Assembly: GCA_013002535.1 (NCBI GenBank)
Contig: JABDJK010000080.1
Span: forward strand, 1-64,000
DNA: 64,000 bases
From: Hyphococcus sp.
Lineage (GTDB): Bacteria > Pseudomonadota > Alphaproteobacteria > Caulobacterales > Parvularculaceae
Direction: 5' to 3'
Made by a program: the position numbers and the translations under genes. The notes under the pieces are model-generated. The model did no database searches. It was not told the origin of the DNA and was given only the letters and a program-made list of their open reading frames with translations. Positions 8,792-17,798 of the stretch are shown here, piece by piece. Every line of letters starts with the position of its first letter. Position 1 is the first letter of the stretch.

Positions 8792-9808
8792 CTATCCAGA
8801 CGGCGCCGCACAAGCGATCCGGGATAGCGCCGGTCCGCCATCGACCTCATCTGGAGCATCGAAATAGACCTCCATACCCCTCGTCGGCAGTTTCGCCGGG
8901 CGGCCTCGCTCGTCGATTGGGAAGAGGTCGTAAAGATGATAAGCCCCGGATGCGAGGCCGCCAGCTTCATAAGGGGCGCGGACGCGATAGAGGACGGCAA
9001 GCGCCGGACCGTCAATGCAGATCGCTTCCGAGCCAGTTTCCCGGACAGCGGCGCCGATTGCGATATGGCATACTGGGTATCCGGCTCCCACTTCGTCAGT
9101 ACAGTGATCTATATCCGGGTGTGTGCGGGCGAAGGCGAAGACTTCACGCCGGACCCTTAAGCGCTCCTGAAAATCCGGCCCCCTGCGCCAATCAGCTAAC
9201 CCCGCGATCGTCTGATCTAGGTTTTCATCCGCACGGCCTAATTCATAGAGCATATCGTCCGACTGGCGGCGCGCTCGGCGCAGCTCCTGGCGATAATAAT
9301 CCGCAGATTCCCTAGCCTTTTCAGCCTCTTCCGGCGTTATTTCGGGGTCATCGAGCGCCGCCAATTCCCGGTCGAGTGAGCGCCGTTGGGCGTCAATACT
9401 GTTTTCGGCTTCGTCATAATTCTTTTGGGCAAGATTGCGAATTTCCTCGGCGCCAAAAACACGCCGACCGGAAAGGTAACCGGACAAAAAGCTGCCCTCC
9501 GCATTAACGGCGCAGACGCCGCGATAATCGTTGCCGGTAAAGCCATACTCATAACCGCCGGCTTCATTGCAAAGACGCCGCAACCCCGCCTCGCGCCCTT
9601 CAAAATAGGCGCGCCCGTCGGCGCCGGACTCAAATTCGGCGCACGCCGCCGCCCGGTCGTCGAACGCTGCCGCGAGGAGGCCGTTGCCGCCGTCCTCGAG
9701 CCCGGCGCCATACCAGTCCCCGGCAAGGCACTCTTTTTGTGTCATCACTGGCGTCGCGCAGGCGCCAAGCGTAACCGCCGCTATTGCGACGCAGAGAAAA
9801 TTTCGCAT
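8792..9808 (-). CDS. DUF2799-like envelope lipoprotein
   Basis: Predicted lipoprotein: MRNFLCVAIAAVTLGACATPV carries a lipobox (LGAC), so I start at 9808 rather than at an upstream in-frame Met. The mature N-terminal half has the DUF2799-like pattern: KECLAGDWYGAGLEDGG, a spaced acidic Cys motif, then GRAYFEGREAGLRRLCNEAGGYEYG. A coiled, Arg/Glu-rich segment (about 150-220, EEAEKARESADYYRQELRR) follows, then a C-terminal domain of about 100 residues with paired Cys that I do not recognise. It is longer than simple DUF2799 proteins. It is divergent from the oxidoreductase gene to its right. Confidence 0.7.
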   Translation of the reverse strand: MRNFLCVAIAAVTLGACATPVMTQKECLAGDWYGAGLEDGGNGLLAAAFDDRAAACAEFESGADGRAYFEGREAGLRRLCNEAGGYEYGFTGNDYRGVCAVNAEGSFLSGYLSGRRVFGAEEIRNLAQKNYDEAENSIDAQRRSLDRELAALDDPEITPEEAEKARESADYYRQELRRARRQSDDMLYELGRADENLDQTIAGLADWRRGPDFQERLRVRREVFAFARTHPDIDHCTDEVGAGYPVCHIAIGAAVRETGSEAICIDGPALAVLYRVRAPYEAGGLASGAYHLYDLFPIDERGRPAKLPTRGMEVYFDAPDEVDGGPALSRIACAAPSG

Positions 9809-9923
9809 GACAATGGCCCCGTCGCCCCTACATGATCTTGAACACGAAAGATCGCCCGCCAGGCCGTAAAAGGTCAATGGCAAAGATCCAAGTCGCCGGC
9901 TACGAAAAACGGAGCGAGCAAAC

Positions 9924-10895
9924 ATGGCCAAAACAATCAGCTTCGCAGAAATCGGCGGCCCCGAAGTTCTGACCCTGACTGACGCCGCGATCGCAGCCCC
10001 AGCCTTCGGCGAAGTTCAGGTTCGCAATACTGCTATAGGCTTGAATTTCATTGATATATACAAACGCCGCGGGCTCTATCCTGTGCCGCTCCCAGCCATA
10101 TTAGGCGAAGAAGCCGTAGGCATTATTGAGGCTGTCGGCGATGGTGTTTGCGGATATTCGCCGGGCGACCGCGTCGTCTATCTCGCCGGCGGCGGCGCTT
10201 ATGCCGAGCTTTCCAATACGCCGGGAACCAGCGCGGTGAAACTCCCTGACGGCGTTTCAAGCGATATCGCCGCCGCGAGTTTCCTAAAAGGCCTTACCGT
10301 TGAGATGCTGGTCCGCCAGGTGTTCGCACTACAGGCCGGCCATACCGTCCTCGTCCACGCAGCCGCCGGCGGGGTCGGCACGCTACTTTGTCAGTGGGCG
10401 GACCATATTGGCGCTCGGGTGATCGGCGTCGTCGGCAGCGTGGCGAAGGCCGCTCTTGCGAAGGAAAACGGCGCCAGCGAAGTCATCGTCCGGGCCGAAA
10501 CGCCGGACATTGCCGCGCGCGTGCGCGAGCTCACACAGGGCCGCGGGGTCAATGTAGTCTACGACTCCGTCGGCGCGGCGACCTTTCAGGGTTCCCTCGA
10601 CGCGCTTGCGCCGCGCGGCCATATGGTGACTTTCGGCAACGCGTCCGGGCCGGTCCCGCCAGTGGCGCCGCTCGATCTTTCCCGTCGCGGTTCTCTTTCC
10701 CTTACCCGGCCAACGCTTTTTCATTATGCGACGCCGGATGGCATGCCCGCGATGGCGGAAACACTGTTTCATCATCTGGAAAATGGCGCTCTGCGGCCGC
10801 AAATATCTGAGATATTTCTTCTGGATAAGGCCGCAGACGCGCATCGGCGCCTGGAAAGCGGCGAGACGACCGGCGCGATCATCCTGAAACCCTGA
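9924..10895 (+). CDS. NADPH:quinone oxidoreductase, zinc-independent MDR family
   Basis: Cytosolic NADPH-dependent quinone or enone reductase of the medium-chain dehydrogenase superfamily. The N-terminal GroES-like domain (GLNFIDIYKRRGLYPVPLP, GEEAVGIIEAVG) resembles QOR and lacks the zinc-ligand cysteines. The Rossmann domain shows VHAAAGGVGTLLCQWA at about residue 145 with the NADPH-type continuation. The 323 residues are typical. It stands alone between a divergent lipoprotein gene and a co-directional lipoprotein phosphodiesterase. The true substrate cannot be inferred; detoxification of quinones is the usual role. Confidence 0.88.
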   Translation: MAKTISFAEIGGPEVLTLTDAAIAAPAFGEVQVRNTAIGLNFIDIYKRRGLYPVPLPAILGEEAVGIIEAVGDGVCGYSPGDRVVYLAGGGAYAELSNTPGTSAVKLPDGVSSDIAAASFLKGLTVEMLVRQVFALQAGHTVLVHAAAGGVGTLLCQWADHIGARVIGVVGSVAKAALAKENGASEVIVRAETPDIAARVRELTQGRGVNVVYDSVGAATFQGSLDALAPRGHMVTFGNASGPVPPVAPLDLSRRGSLSLTRPTLFHYATPDGMPAMAETLFHHLENGALRPQISEIFLLDKAADAHRRLESGETTGAIILKP

Positions 10896-10972
10896 TCTTG
10901 TAAAACGGACGACGGCCTCTCAGTATGGCCGCGATAGTTTCGCCAGTTTTTGCGTCAGACGAGTTTCAATTT

Positions 10973-11947
10973 ATGCCCCGAATTTTCACCGCCTGTGTGA
11001 TTGCCCCAAGTATATTTGTAATTGTCGCCGGTTGCGGTGAGGTCGCGACAGAAACAAGCCAAGCGGCGCAGACCGTTGCTTCTGCATCCGGCTGGTCGAT
11101 CGACCATGGCGGCGATCTCAATCAGTTCTTTGAGTGCCTTGAAGAAAGCGGCGCCGCGCTTGTATCCGCCCATCGCGGCGGGCCGGCGCCCGGGTTTCCG
11201 GAGAACGCGATCGAGACTATGAGCGCCGTTCTCGCCGATACGCCCGCAATCATGGAAATCGATGTCGCGACATCGGCCGACGGGGTTTTATATTTGATGC
11301 ATGACGACACGCTGGAGCGCACAACCGCCGGCGCCGGCGCTGCGAACGGCAAGCAATGGGCCGACATCCGCAAACTGAAATTGGAAGATAATGACGGTAA
11401 TTCAACGCCTTATGAACCGCCACGCTTTGATGATGCGCTCTTATGGGCCGACGGCAAAACCATCCTGCAGATCGATTTTAAACGCTCGACCCGGTATGAA
11501 GATGTAATCGAGGAAATTAGCCGTCAGGGTGCGGAGGATCGTGTTATCCTCATCGCATACTCACTGGCGTCAGCACAGAAGTTACATCGCCTGGCGCCCG
11601 GCGCTATGATCTCCCTATCGGTGAATTCACAATCCGAACTCAACCGGGCCGTCGCCGCTGGCGTCCCGGCGGATCGCCTGATGGGCTTTACCGGGACAGA
11701 GGCGCCGCGGCCACGGCTTTTTTCAACGCTGAACAGCCGCGATGTTGAAGTCATTTTCGGCACCCTCGGCGGGCGCAGTTCCATCGACAATGAAATTTTC
11801 CGCGACGGCGAACCGCAACGCTACGTCGCCCTCGCCGATGACGGCGTCGACATCATCGCAACGGATCGACCGCGCGCCGCTCATCAGGCGCTCAGCAATG
11901 CCGGTCGCGCAGCGACAGACGGCGTTTGCGGCGTCGCGCAAAATTAA
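10973..11947 (+). CDS. Glycerophosphodiester phosphodiesterase-family lipoprotein
   Basis: Envelope-anchored GDPD-type phosphodiesterase, expected to cleave glycerophosphodiesters to glycerol-3-phosphate and an alcohol. The start at 10973 gives a signal with lipobox (FVIVAGC); an upstream Met at 10925 would bury it. The TIM-barrel motifs are visible: SAHRGGPAPGFPENAIET near residue 75, MEIDVATSADGVLYLMHDDTLERTT near 110, and a late IIATDRP. The usual PENT is PENA here, a mild departure at the substrate loop, while the catalytic His pair and Glu/Asp are kept. Scavenging of membrane lipid headgroups is the likely role. Confidence 0.85.
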   Translation: MPRIFTACVIAPSIFVIVAGCGEVATETSQAAQTVASASGWSIDHGGDLNQFFECLEESGAALVSAHRGGPAPGFPENAIETMSAVLADTPAIMEIDVATSADGVLYLMHDDTLERTTAGAGAANGKQWADIRKLKLEDNDGNSTPYEPPRFDDALLWADGKTILQIDFKRSTRYEDVIEEISRQGAEDRVILIAYSLASAQKLHRLAPGAMISLSVNSQSELNRAVAAGVPADRLMGFTGTEAPRPRLFSTLNSRDVEVIFGTLGGRSSIDNEIFRDGEPQRYVALADDGVDIIATDRPRAAHQALSNAGRAATDGVCGVAQN

Positions 11948-12021
11948 TTGAGGGGCCCCCCCGCGTCGAAACCGCGCCATAGCATACGTCTTGGCATTGA
12001 ATAGTAAAACGGAGGCCCAAA

Positions 12022-12729
12022 ATGAAACCAACAAAGATTGTCGCCAAAGATGAGTGGTTGACGGCGCGACAAGCGCTCCTTGCTGAAGAAAAAGCGTTTA
12101 CGAAAACCCGCGACGCCCTTAGCGCGAAGCGCCAGCAATTGCCCTGGGTTCAAATCGAAAAAGACTATCGCTTTCAGTCCGATGACGGCGAAATCGGCTT
12201 CGGCGATCTTTTCGGCGATAACGATCAATTGCTTATCTACCACTTCATGTATGGGCCCGACTGGAAAGAGGGCTGTCCAAGCTGCTCTTTCTGGGCTGAC
12301 AATTTCAATGGAACGGATGTTCACCTGCGCGCCGCCGGCGTCGCATTGGCGGCAATTTCCAACACGTCGATTAAAATGATCAACGCCTACAAATCACGCA
12401 TGGGCTGGTCTTTCCCGTGGGTCTCTTCCATGGGCGGCGAATTCAATCGCGATTTCGATGTCAGTTTCTCAGAACAAGAAATCGAGCGCGGCGAAAAAGT
12501 CTACAATTTCGGCACACTCGGTTTTCCGTCTACAGAGGGTCCCGGGATTTCTGTTTTCGCCAAAGATGATAATGGCAAAGTCTATCATACATACTCAACA
12601 TACGCCCGCGGTCTCGACATGCTGAACGGCGCCTATCACATGATCGACCTGACGCCGAAAGGCCGCGCCAGCGAGAAAGAGCACGGCAATATGCACTGGC
12701 TGAAACGGCGCGATCAGTATGGTGGGTAG
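12022..12729 (+). CDS. DUF899 thioredoxin-fold protein
   Basis: Cytosolic member of the DUF899 family, a thioredoxin-like fold of unsettled function. The diagnostic features are WVQIEKDYRF, the LFGDNDQLLIYHFMYGPDW segment, and GCPSCSFWADNFNG, which supplies a CxxC in place of the thioredoxin active site. Later blocks (WVSSMGGEFNRDF, DPS-like LGFPSTEGPGISVFAKDD) and the terminal HWLKRRDQYG are also family-typical. The 235 residues are full length. Oxidative-stress defence is often guessed for this family; nothing in the context tests that. Confidence 0.85.
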   Translation: MKPTKIVAKDEWLTARQALLAEEKAFTKTRDALSAKRQQLPWVQIEKDYRFQSDDGEIGFGDLFGDNDQLLIYHFMYGPDWKEGCPSCSFWADNFNGTDVHLRAAGVALAAISNTSIKMINAYKSRMGWSFPWVSSMGGEFNRDFDVSFSEQEIERGEKVYNFGTLGFPSTEGPGISVFAKDDNGKVYHTYSTYARGLDMLNGAYHMIDLTPKGRASEKEHGNMHWLKRRDQYGG

Positions 12730-12732
12730 CGC

Positions 12733-13104
12733 CTAGACGTGCTGATCGATCAAAATCGGATTTCCATCGGGGTCCGTCAGAGCAAATGACGCCGGGCCGT
12801 CGCCCGCTTCATCGGCCTCGGTGTCGAGTTTTACCCCTTCGGTTTTCAGGTTTTTCTGAATTTCACGCACATCTTGGAATTCAGCCAGCGTATTGCATTC
12901 AGCATCCCAGCCGGGATTGAAGGTCAACATATTCTTCTCGAACATCCCCTGAAACAGGCCAATCGTCGTTTTGTCATTACGCATGATCAACCAGTTCTGT
13001 TCGATGTTGCCGCCGACCTCTGCAAAGCCAAGCTTTTCGTAAAATGCTTTTGAGGCGGCGATGTCTTTAACGGCGAGGCTGACGGAAAAGGCTCCGAGGT
13101 TCAT
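12733..13104 (-). CDS. VOC (glyoxalase/bleomycin-resistance) superfamily protein
   Basis: A 123-residue single-unit vicinal-oxygen-chelate protein. It opens SVSLAVKDIAASKAFYEKLGF and ends with PDGNPILIDQHV, the usual DPDGN turn. Members form dimers and bind a metal or small molecule between subunits; substrate unknown. Its 3-prime end is 3 bp from that of the DUF899 gene (convergent). Confidence 0.82.
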   Translation of the reverse strand: MNLGAFSVSLAVKDIAASKAFYEKLGFAEVGGNIEQNWLIMRNDKTTIGLFQGMFEKNMLTFNPGWDAECNTLAEFQDVREIQKNLKTEGVKLDTEADEAGDGPASFALTDPDGNPILIDQHV

Positions 13105-13261
13105 GATTGTGCTCCCTTTGACTAAATTTCGATCCCAATCCTAACGCGCCCGGCAACGAAAAATCGATCACCTAAAGGGGTGATTTGGCGCAATAGTTCT
13201 GATGTTCCTCGCGCCGTCGCTGGTATGGCCTTGTCTGAAGTTTTCGATAAATTCGATCTCC

Positions 13262-13675
13262 ATGAAGCGCACCATCGCCCTTTACGCACTGGCCCTCGCA
13301 GCGACCGCATTCCTGCTGGAATGGATCGCGTATAAATACATCACCCGCGTTTTCGCCGGTGAAATTTATTTTCTGTTTCTGGCTGTCGGTTTTACTGCGC
13401 TCGGTCTTTGGGCTGGCGCAAGGCTAACGCGAAAGACGGCGCCCGCGCCCTTTCAACGCAATGATGCGGCGATCATCAGCCTCGGCATTTCAAAGCGTGA
13501 ATTCGATGCACTGGAATTACTCGCCGCCGGGCAAAGCAACAAGGAGATTGCCCGCAGCCTCGATATCTCGCCCAACACAGTGAAGACCCATCTCGCAAAA
13601 CTATATGAAAAGCTGGAGGTCCAGAACCGTACGCAAGCGGCGCAGAAGGCAAAAGAGTTGGAACTGATCCCCTGA
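13262..13675 (+). CDS. Membrane-anchored LuxR-type HTH protein
   Basis: Two transmembrane helices (about 3-22 and 33-54, separated by IAYKYITRVFAGEIYF) precede a LuxR HTH (FDALELLAAGQSNKEIARSLDISPNTVKTHLAKLYEKLEV), so a DNA-binding domain is tethered to the inner membrane. I start at the ATG at 13262; an in-frame ATG at 13202 adds 20 residues without a motif. Similar short membrane-bound LuxR proteins exist in marine alphaproteobacteria with unknown signals. Neighbours are small stress-type genes, which gives no clear regulon. Also possible is regulation by release from the membrane. Confidence 0.8.
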   Translation: MKRTIALYALALAATAFLLEWIAYKYITRVFAGEIYFLFLAVGFTALGLWAGARLTRKTAPAPFQRNDAAIISLGISKREFDALELLAAGQSNKEIARSLDISPNTVKTHLAKLYEKLEVQNRTQAAQKAKELELIP

Positions 13676-13800
13676 ATACCCGTCGGACAAGCCCAGAAAA
13701 GCCCTTTTTTGCTTGCCGTTATAAATAAAATTCGCAATTGAAAATATGAGCGCTAAGCTCGGTAGTGTTCACATACTTATCGATGCGAGAAGGGGAAATC

Positions 13801-14373
13801 ATGGGTTTTTTAAAATTGTCCGGTCTGTTTGTGGCGGCATTTGCAATCATGACGCCGGCGCTCGGCCAGGAAGAGCTGGGGCGACGACTTGAAGAGGCGA
13901 TGAAACCAGCTCTTGAAGGAAAGGGTCTACCGAAGCCTGAGCTGAAAAAATTCGGTTACAATAGCGGCGCAAAGTATTGGGTCTCGCCGATGTTGAAGAA
14001 CTCCCACAGCACCATCAACGGCGAACAGTGGACCTCGAACGGCAGCCCCGTCATGGAGTATTTCGATTTTTCGGTAATCAATCCGAGCGGCGCAAACACG
14101 GCAAGCGCGTTCCTGAACTGTTATACGGCAGATGGCGCCATCGTTCCGCAATTTTCCATGAATTTCGCTTTGCCGCCGAAGGCGGCAAAAAATCTGAGCT
14201 CGATGGACGTCCCGCCGCCGGCGAGCGGCGACCCCGGTGTGTTTGACTTCCATAAGGTATGGTGCGCGGTCGGCGCAAATACACCGGTGGTGGCGTTCGG
14301 CTGGACCGAGCGCCGTCACGCCGGTGACGTTCGTAGAGACAATTTTTCCCTTGAGCGCGTCGCCGCCGAATAG
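13801..14373 (+). CDS. Secreted protein of unknown function
   Basis: A 190-residue protein with a clear signal peptide (MGFLKLSGLFVAAFAIMTPALGQ) and likely cleavage after ALG. The mature part has an amphipathic helix, then beta-rich sequence with two Cys (FLNCYTADG, KVWCAVG) that could form a disulphide, and a terminal VVAFGWTERRHAGD. I do not recognise the family. The ATG at 13801 is preceded by a GAGAAGGGG ribosome-binding site, preferred over an in-frame Met at 13765. It is co-directional with downstream small genes but separated by 140 bp. Confidence 0.65.
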   Translation: MGFLKLSGLFVAAFAIMTPALGQEELGRRLEEAMKPALEGKGLPKPELKKFGYNSGAKYWVSPMLKNSHSTINGEQWTSNGSPVMEYFDFSVINPSGANTASAFLNCYTADGAIVPQFSMNFALPPKAAKNLSSMDVPPPASGDPGVFDFHKVWCAVGANTPVVAFGWTERRHAGDVRRDNFSLERVAAE

Positions 14374-14513
14374 CGGCCGCCACGACCTTATCTGCCGGGC
14401 GCGTCACGCCATAAAGTGAGAATTCACGCCGATTCACCCGTTTGGGCGATTGGCGGCGACCGCCGTTATACGGCATACGGATAACAAACGCACATAATCC
14501 ACGGGGCCATCCT

Positions 14514-14909
14514 ATGCCAAGTTTTGCCGACAAATTGACGGGACCAGAAAAGGACTTTGTCACGGCCCTCCGCCGTATCATTAAGATGGCTGACAGGGCG
14601 GCTAAAGAAGCGCCGGGCGCCATCATGAGCGCCAAAGATGCGCTCTGTTATAATGAACAAGAGACTTTCAAATACGGCCTCGCCAAGGGCAAATCCGGGA
14701 TCACGTTTCATTCTATGGTGATGTACGCCAACGCCGATATCGCCGATCTAGGAAAGTCATCCCTTACCGGCGCAAAGTTTCAAAAAGGCTGCATCAATAT
14801 TCCGGATCCTGATGCGTTTGACCTCAAGGCGTTTGAGAATTGGATGAATGCGAGCGCCAAAAAGGACTTTTCGCCAGTCATCGAGCACTACCGAAAAAAA
14901 CGAATATAG
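14514..14909 (+). CDS. DUF1801-like (YdhG-type) small protein
   Basis: A 131-residue cytosolic protein. The pattern of an N-terminal helical stretch, KDALCYNEQETFKYGLAKGKSGITFHSMVMYAN and a final IPDPDAFDLKAFENW matches the DUF1801 fold, whose members include frataxin-like YdhG proteins. I start at MPSFADKL (14514); an upstream Met at 14442 only adds unstructured residues. It overlaps no neighbour and precedes the VOC/PhnB-like gene by 11 bp, so the two are probably cotranscribed. The match is by pattern only. Confidence 0.6.
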   Translation: MPSFADKLTGPEKDFVTALRRIIKMADRAAKEAPGAIMSAKDALCYNEQETFKYGLAKGKSGITFHSMVMYANADIADLGKSSLTGAKFQKGCINIPDPDAFDLKAFENWMNASAKKDFSPVIEHYRKKRI

Positions 14910-14920
14910 AAGGACGCCTC

Positions 14921-15328
14921 ATGGCCCAAAAAATCTCAACCTATTTGATGTTCGCCGGCGAAGCAGAAGAGGCGGTAAATTTCTACGTCGAGAATCTGGA
15001 TGAGGCGAGCGTCAACTCGATTGATCGCTGGAGCGATGACGAGCCCGGTCCAACCGGGAAAGTGAAAACAGCCTATTTCACCCTGTGCGGGCAGACCTTC
15101 ATGGCGATCGACTCGCCCAGCGTTCATGAGTTTTCATTTACGCCGTCGATTTCATTGTTCGTCGACTGCGAAAACGAAGCGCAGATTGATACGCTTGCGG
15201 CGAAATTCCTTGAGGGCGGTAAGAGCTTGATGCCGCTCGATAATTACGGGTTTTCGAAAAAGTTTGCCTGGCTTGAGGATCGCTACGGCGTCTCCTGGCA
15301 ATTCAATTTGCCGTCTGACGCTGCATAG
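14921..15328 (+). CDS. PhnB-like VOC-fold protein
   Basis: A 135-residue VOC protein of the PhnB / 3-demethylubiquinone-methyltransferase-like subgroup: KISTYLMFAGEAEEAVNFYV at the start, FTLCGQTFMAID in the middle, and the closing WLEDRYGVSWQFNLP. These are usually small dimeric proteins of unknown ligand. The start at 14921 (MAQKIS), 11 bp after the preceding gene, carries an AGAAGGA ribosome-binding site. It probably shares an operon with the DUF1801-like and DUF4199 genes. Confidence 0.85.
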   Translation: MAQKISTYLMFAGEAEEAVNFYVENLDEASVNSIDRWSDDEPGPTGKVKTAYFTLCGQTFMAIDSPSVHEFSFTPSISLFVDCENEAQIDTLAAKFLEGGKSLMPLDNYGFSKKFAWLEDRYGVSWQFNLPSDAA

Positions 15329-15343
15329 GAAAGGAATTTTCCG

Positions 15344-15898
15344 ATGAAAAAAATCGCATTCATTTATGGCGGCATCGCCGGCGCTATCATCATTTCCGTT
15401 ATGACGCTGGGGCTGGTCGTCAGCGAGGGCGAGGGCGCCTCATCGTCAGAAGCCTTCGGCTATTTGACGATGTTGATCGTCCTGTCGATGATTTTCGTCG
15501 GCGTTAAAAAGTATCGCGACCAGGATCTTGGCGGCGTCATAAAGTTCGGTCCGGCATTTGGACTTGGCGTCGCCATCGCGTCGGTCGCTGGCCTGTTTTA
15601 CGTCATGGGATGGGAATTTTATCTCGCCGCCACCGACCACGCGTTCATCGATGACTACACCGCCGGCGTCATTGAATCGAAACGCGCCGCCGGTATGGCC
15701 GGCGCTGATCTCAACAAACTGATCGCGGATATGGAGGCGATGAAGAAGACCTACGCCAATCCGCTTTTCCGTATGCCTATGACTTTTCTCGAAATTTTTC
15801 CGGTAGGGCTGGTCGTCGCACTTTTTTCTGCGGCGCTCTTGCGCAACCCGAAAATCCTGCCGTCGCGCGGGCCTACAACGCTAGAACGGCCCCAGTGA
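15344..15898 (+). CDS. DUF4199 integral membrane protein
   Basis: A 184-residue inner-membrane protein with four hydrophobic helices (about 5-28, 38-56, 68-92, 140-165). The segment MFVGV-like KKYRDQDLGGVIKFGPAFGLGVAIA is characteristic of DUF4199. Function unknown. It is 15 bp downstream of the PhnB-like gene, so likely in the same transcript. Its last 26 bp overlap the convergent 55-codon membrane gene on the other strand. Confidence 0.8.
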   Translation: MKKIAFIYGGIAGAIIISVMTLGLVVSEGEGASSSEAFGYLTMLIVLSMIFVGVKKYRDQDLGGVIKFGPAFGLGVAIASVAGLFYVMGWEFYLAATDHAFIDDYTAGVIESKRAAGMAGADLNKLIADMEAMKKTYANPLFRMPMTFLEIFPVGLVVALFSAALLRNPKILPSRGPTTLERPQ

Positions 15899-16040
15899 CA
15901 GCGGAAATCACTGCGACAATGGCGCCGCCAATAATGAAGTAAGCGACTTCCGCTGCGCCGAGACGGCGCAAGACAAATACGAATGCGCCAAGAAATGCGG
16001 CGATACTCAAAAGCCCGATAAGGCCCATTGGGGTTATCAT
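15873..16040 (-). CDS. 55-residue two-helix membrane protein
   Basis: Small gene encoding MITPMGLIGLLSIAAF, a turn with LRRLGAAEVAY, then a second hydrophobic helix FIIGGAIVAVISAV. The two strongly hydrophobic helices around a short charged loop form a helical hairpin. Upstream of the ATG is a very good ribosome-binding site (GGAGAGGAGA, about 7 bases away). It overlaps the 3-prime end of the DUF4199 gene on the opposite strand by 26 bp. Function unknown; candidates are a membrane-protein partner or a toxin-like peptide. Confidence 0.65.
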   Translation of the reverse strand: MITPMGLIGLLSIAAFLGAFVFVLRRLGAAEVAYFIIGGAIVAVISAVTGAVLAL

Positions 16041-16208
16041 GGGTCAAAATCTCCTCTCCGGATTTTCGATAAATCAGGATTGTCATCCGTATGGCGACGG
16101 TTGTCGCGATGGATATGTTTTAGGAGCGCTGCAGGACGATAACGCGGCGAGAATGTGACAAGCGGAAGACCGGTGATCACATTCTGCTTATGATTGTTTC
16201 AAACCCCG

Positions 16209-17633
16209 CTAGCCTCTGGGGCTCGACATGGGCGGCGTCGCTCTGGGGCCTACAAGCTTGATTTTGCTTCTTTTTTCTGGGTCCGCAGCGCCGCTTTCAT
16301 AAGCGGCGATGAGCCGGAACGCGAAATAAACGCCAAGGCCTGCGAATATTATGCAACCCAATGCATGGCCGATCAGGACGCCCGGCGCGCCTCCGATGAT
16401 GGAACCGAGCCAGACGAATGGAATGACGCCAATCGTATTGCGCCCCCAGTTGAGCCAGGTCGACCAGTACGGCCGGTTCAAATTATTGAAAGAAGCGTTG
16501 GAGACAAACAATGCGCCGTTGAAGAAGAAAAGCGGCGCGATCACCGCCGCAAACCAGAATATTAATTGTGCGCCCGTTTGATCGAGGCCAAACTGCCGCG
16601 CAACAAACCCGTTCAGTGCAAAGAGTATAACCCACATCGCGGCGATATATAGCGCCGTGAATTGCAGTGCGCGTCGCAGGGCCTCGCGCACCCGGTCATA
16701 ATTGCGCGCGCCAAAATTCTGGCCCACAATTGGCCCTACCGCACCGGAAAGGGCGAAAATGACGCAAAAAGCGAGCGGCGAAAGTCGGCTGATGACGGCA
16801 AACCCGGCGACGGCGCCGTCGCCATAAGGTGCGATCGCGCGCGTCACAATGATGGCGCCGATGGGCGTTGCGATATTGGTGAGGATCGCTGGCCCGGCAA
16901 TGCCAAAAATGGGCGCGAGGTCTCGTTTGAAATGGTCGGCGTCGAATTTTGCGAACCCGCCATAATGTTTCAGCACCGGGTAAAGCGCGGTCGCCATCAT
17001 TGCGAAACGCGCTGCAACGGACGCGAGCGCCGCGCCGTCGAGCCCAAGGGAAAGCCCAAAAATCAGGATCGGATCAAGGATTGCGTTGACCGCCCCGGCC
17101 GCAAGGGTCGCGTTCATCGCCCGTTTGGCGTCGCCATGAGCGCGCAATAATCCAGAACCCACCATGGCGAGCGCAGCGATCGGCAGGGTCGGCACGACGA
17201 TGCGCAAATACCGCACCGCCATCTTTTTGGTCTCGCCTTCGGCGCCAATCATATCGAGAATTTGCGGCGCAAAGATCCAGCATAAAGCCCCCATCACCGC
17301 GCCGATGGTTACGGAGACAACGACAACACTCATTGCAATCCTGCGCGCCTCTTCTTCGTCGCCTCGGCCAATGCGCTGGGCGGCGAGGGCGCTCATGGCG
17401 ATCATCATGCCGATTGTGAGCGACATGTTGAAGAACAGGATTGTCCCGGCGAACCCGACCGCGGCCGCGAGCTCAGCTTTGCCTAAAAGCGAGATGAAAT
17501 AGAGATCGACGAAATCAACGAGGAATATCGACACGAGGCCGAGGCTCGACGTCATCGACATGACGATGACGTGGCGCATCAGATTTCCGTGGAGAAATTT
17601 CGCTCTTGGTTTTTGAGGTTCAGTTTCGGACAA
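16209..17633 (-). CDS. MATE-family multidrug/toxin exporter
   Basis: Inner-membrane cation-coupled exporter of 474 residues with twelve hydrophobic helices. Motifs typical of MATE proteins are visible: the N-terminal SLGLVSIFLVDFVDLYFISLLG, GLLRAHGDAKRAMNATLAAG in the middle, and the second-half repeat SGAVGPIVGQNFGARNYDRVREALRRA with the conserved GQNxGA. Both pseudo-symmetric halves are complete. Substrates for this subfamily are usually cationic drugs, dyes or metabolites and cannot be told here. No regulator is adjacent. The next gene on this strand, to its right, is the secreted metzincin. Confidence 0.92.
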   Translation of the reverse strand: MSETEPQKPRAKFLHGNLMRHVIVMSMTSSLGLVSIFLVDFVDLYFISLLGKAELAAAVGFAGTILFFNMSLTIGMMIAMSALAAQRIGRGDEEEARRIAMSVVVVSVTIGAVMGALCWIFAPQILDMIGAEGETKKMAVRYLRIVVPTLPIAALAMVGSGLLRAHGDAKRAMNATLAAGAVNAILDPILIFGLSLGLDGAALASVAARFAMMATALYPVLKHYGGFAKFDADHFKRDLAPIFGIAGPAILTNIATPIGAIIVTRAIAPYGDGAVAGFAVISRLSPLAFCVIFALSGAVGPIVGQNFGARNYDRVREALRRALQFTALYIAAMWVILFALNGFVARQFGLDQTGAQLIFWFAAVIAPLFFFNGALFVSNASFNNLNRPYWSTWLNWGRNTIGVIPFVWLGSIIGGAPGVLIGHALGCIIFAGLGVYFAFRLIAAYESGAADPEKRSKIKLVGPRATPPMSSPRG

Positions 17634-17752
17634 AGGTTATCGCCACGCTCGGATCAAATCAGCGCGCACCATGACGGAATGCGCGCGCGCGCGCCATCCA
17701 TGTTTTCAACGCTTGGACGCAGAAAATCTCACGTTCGTGCGAGACAAGAATA

Positions 17753-17776
17753 AAGGGGCCCAAATCTGGACCCCTT
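17753..17776 (-). terminator. Intrinsic terminator of the metzincin gene
   Basis: On the minus strand AAGGGGTCC pairs with GGGCCCCTT (nine pairs, one wobble) around the loop AGATTT and is followed by the T-rich TATTCTT. It lies 23 bp downstream of the protease stop codon. Confidence 0.75.
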
Positions 17777-17798
17777 CTTCTTCGGGATGTCGCCTCAA

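Noticed and set aside
17685-17698. Alternating GC run
   Set aside because: Short simple repeat, too short to call a Z-DNA or functional element.
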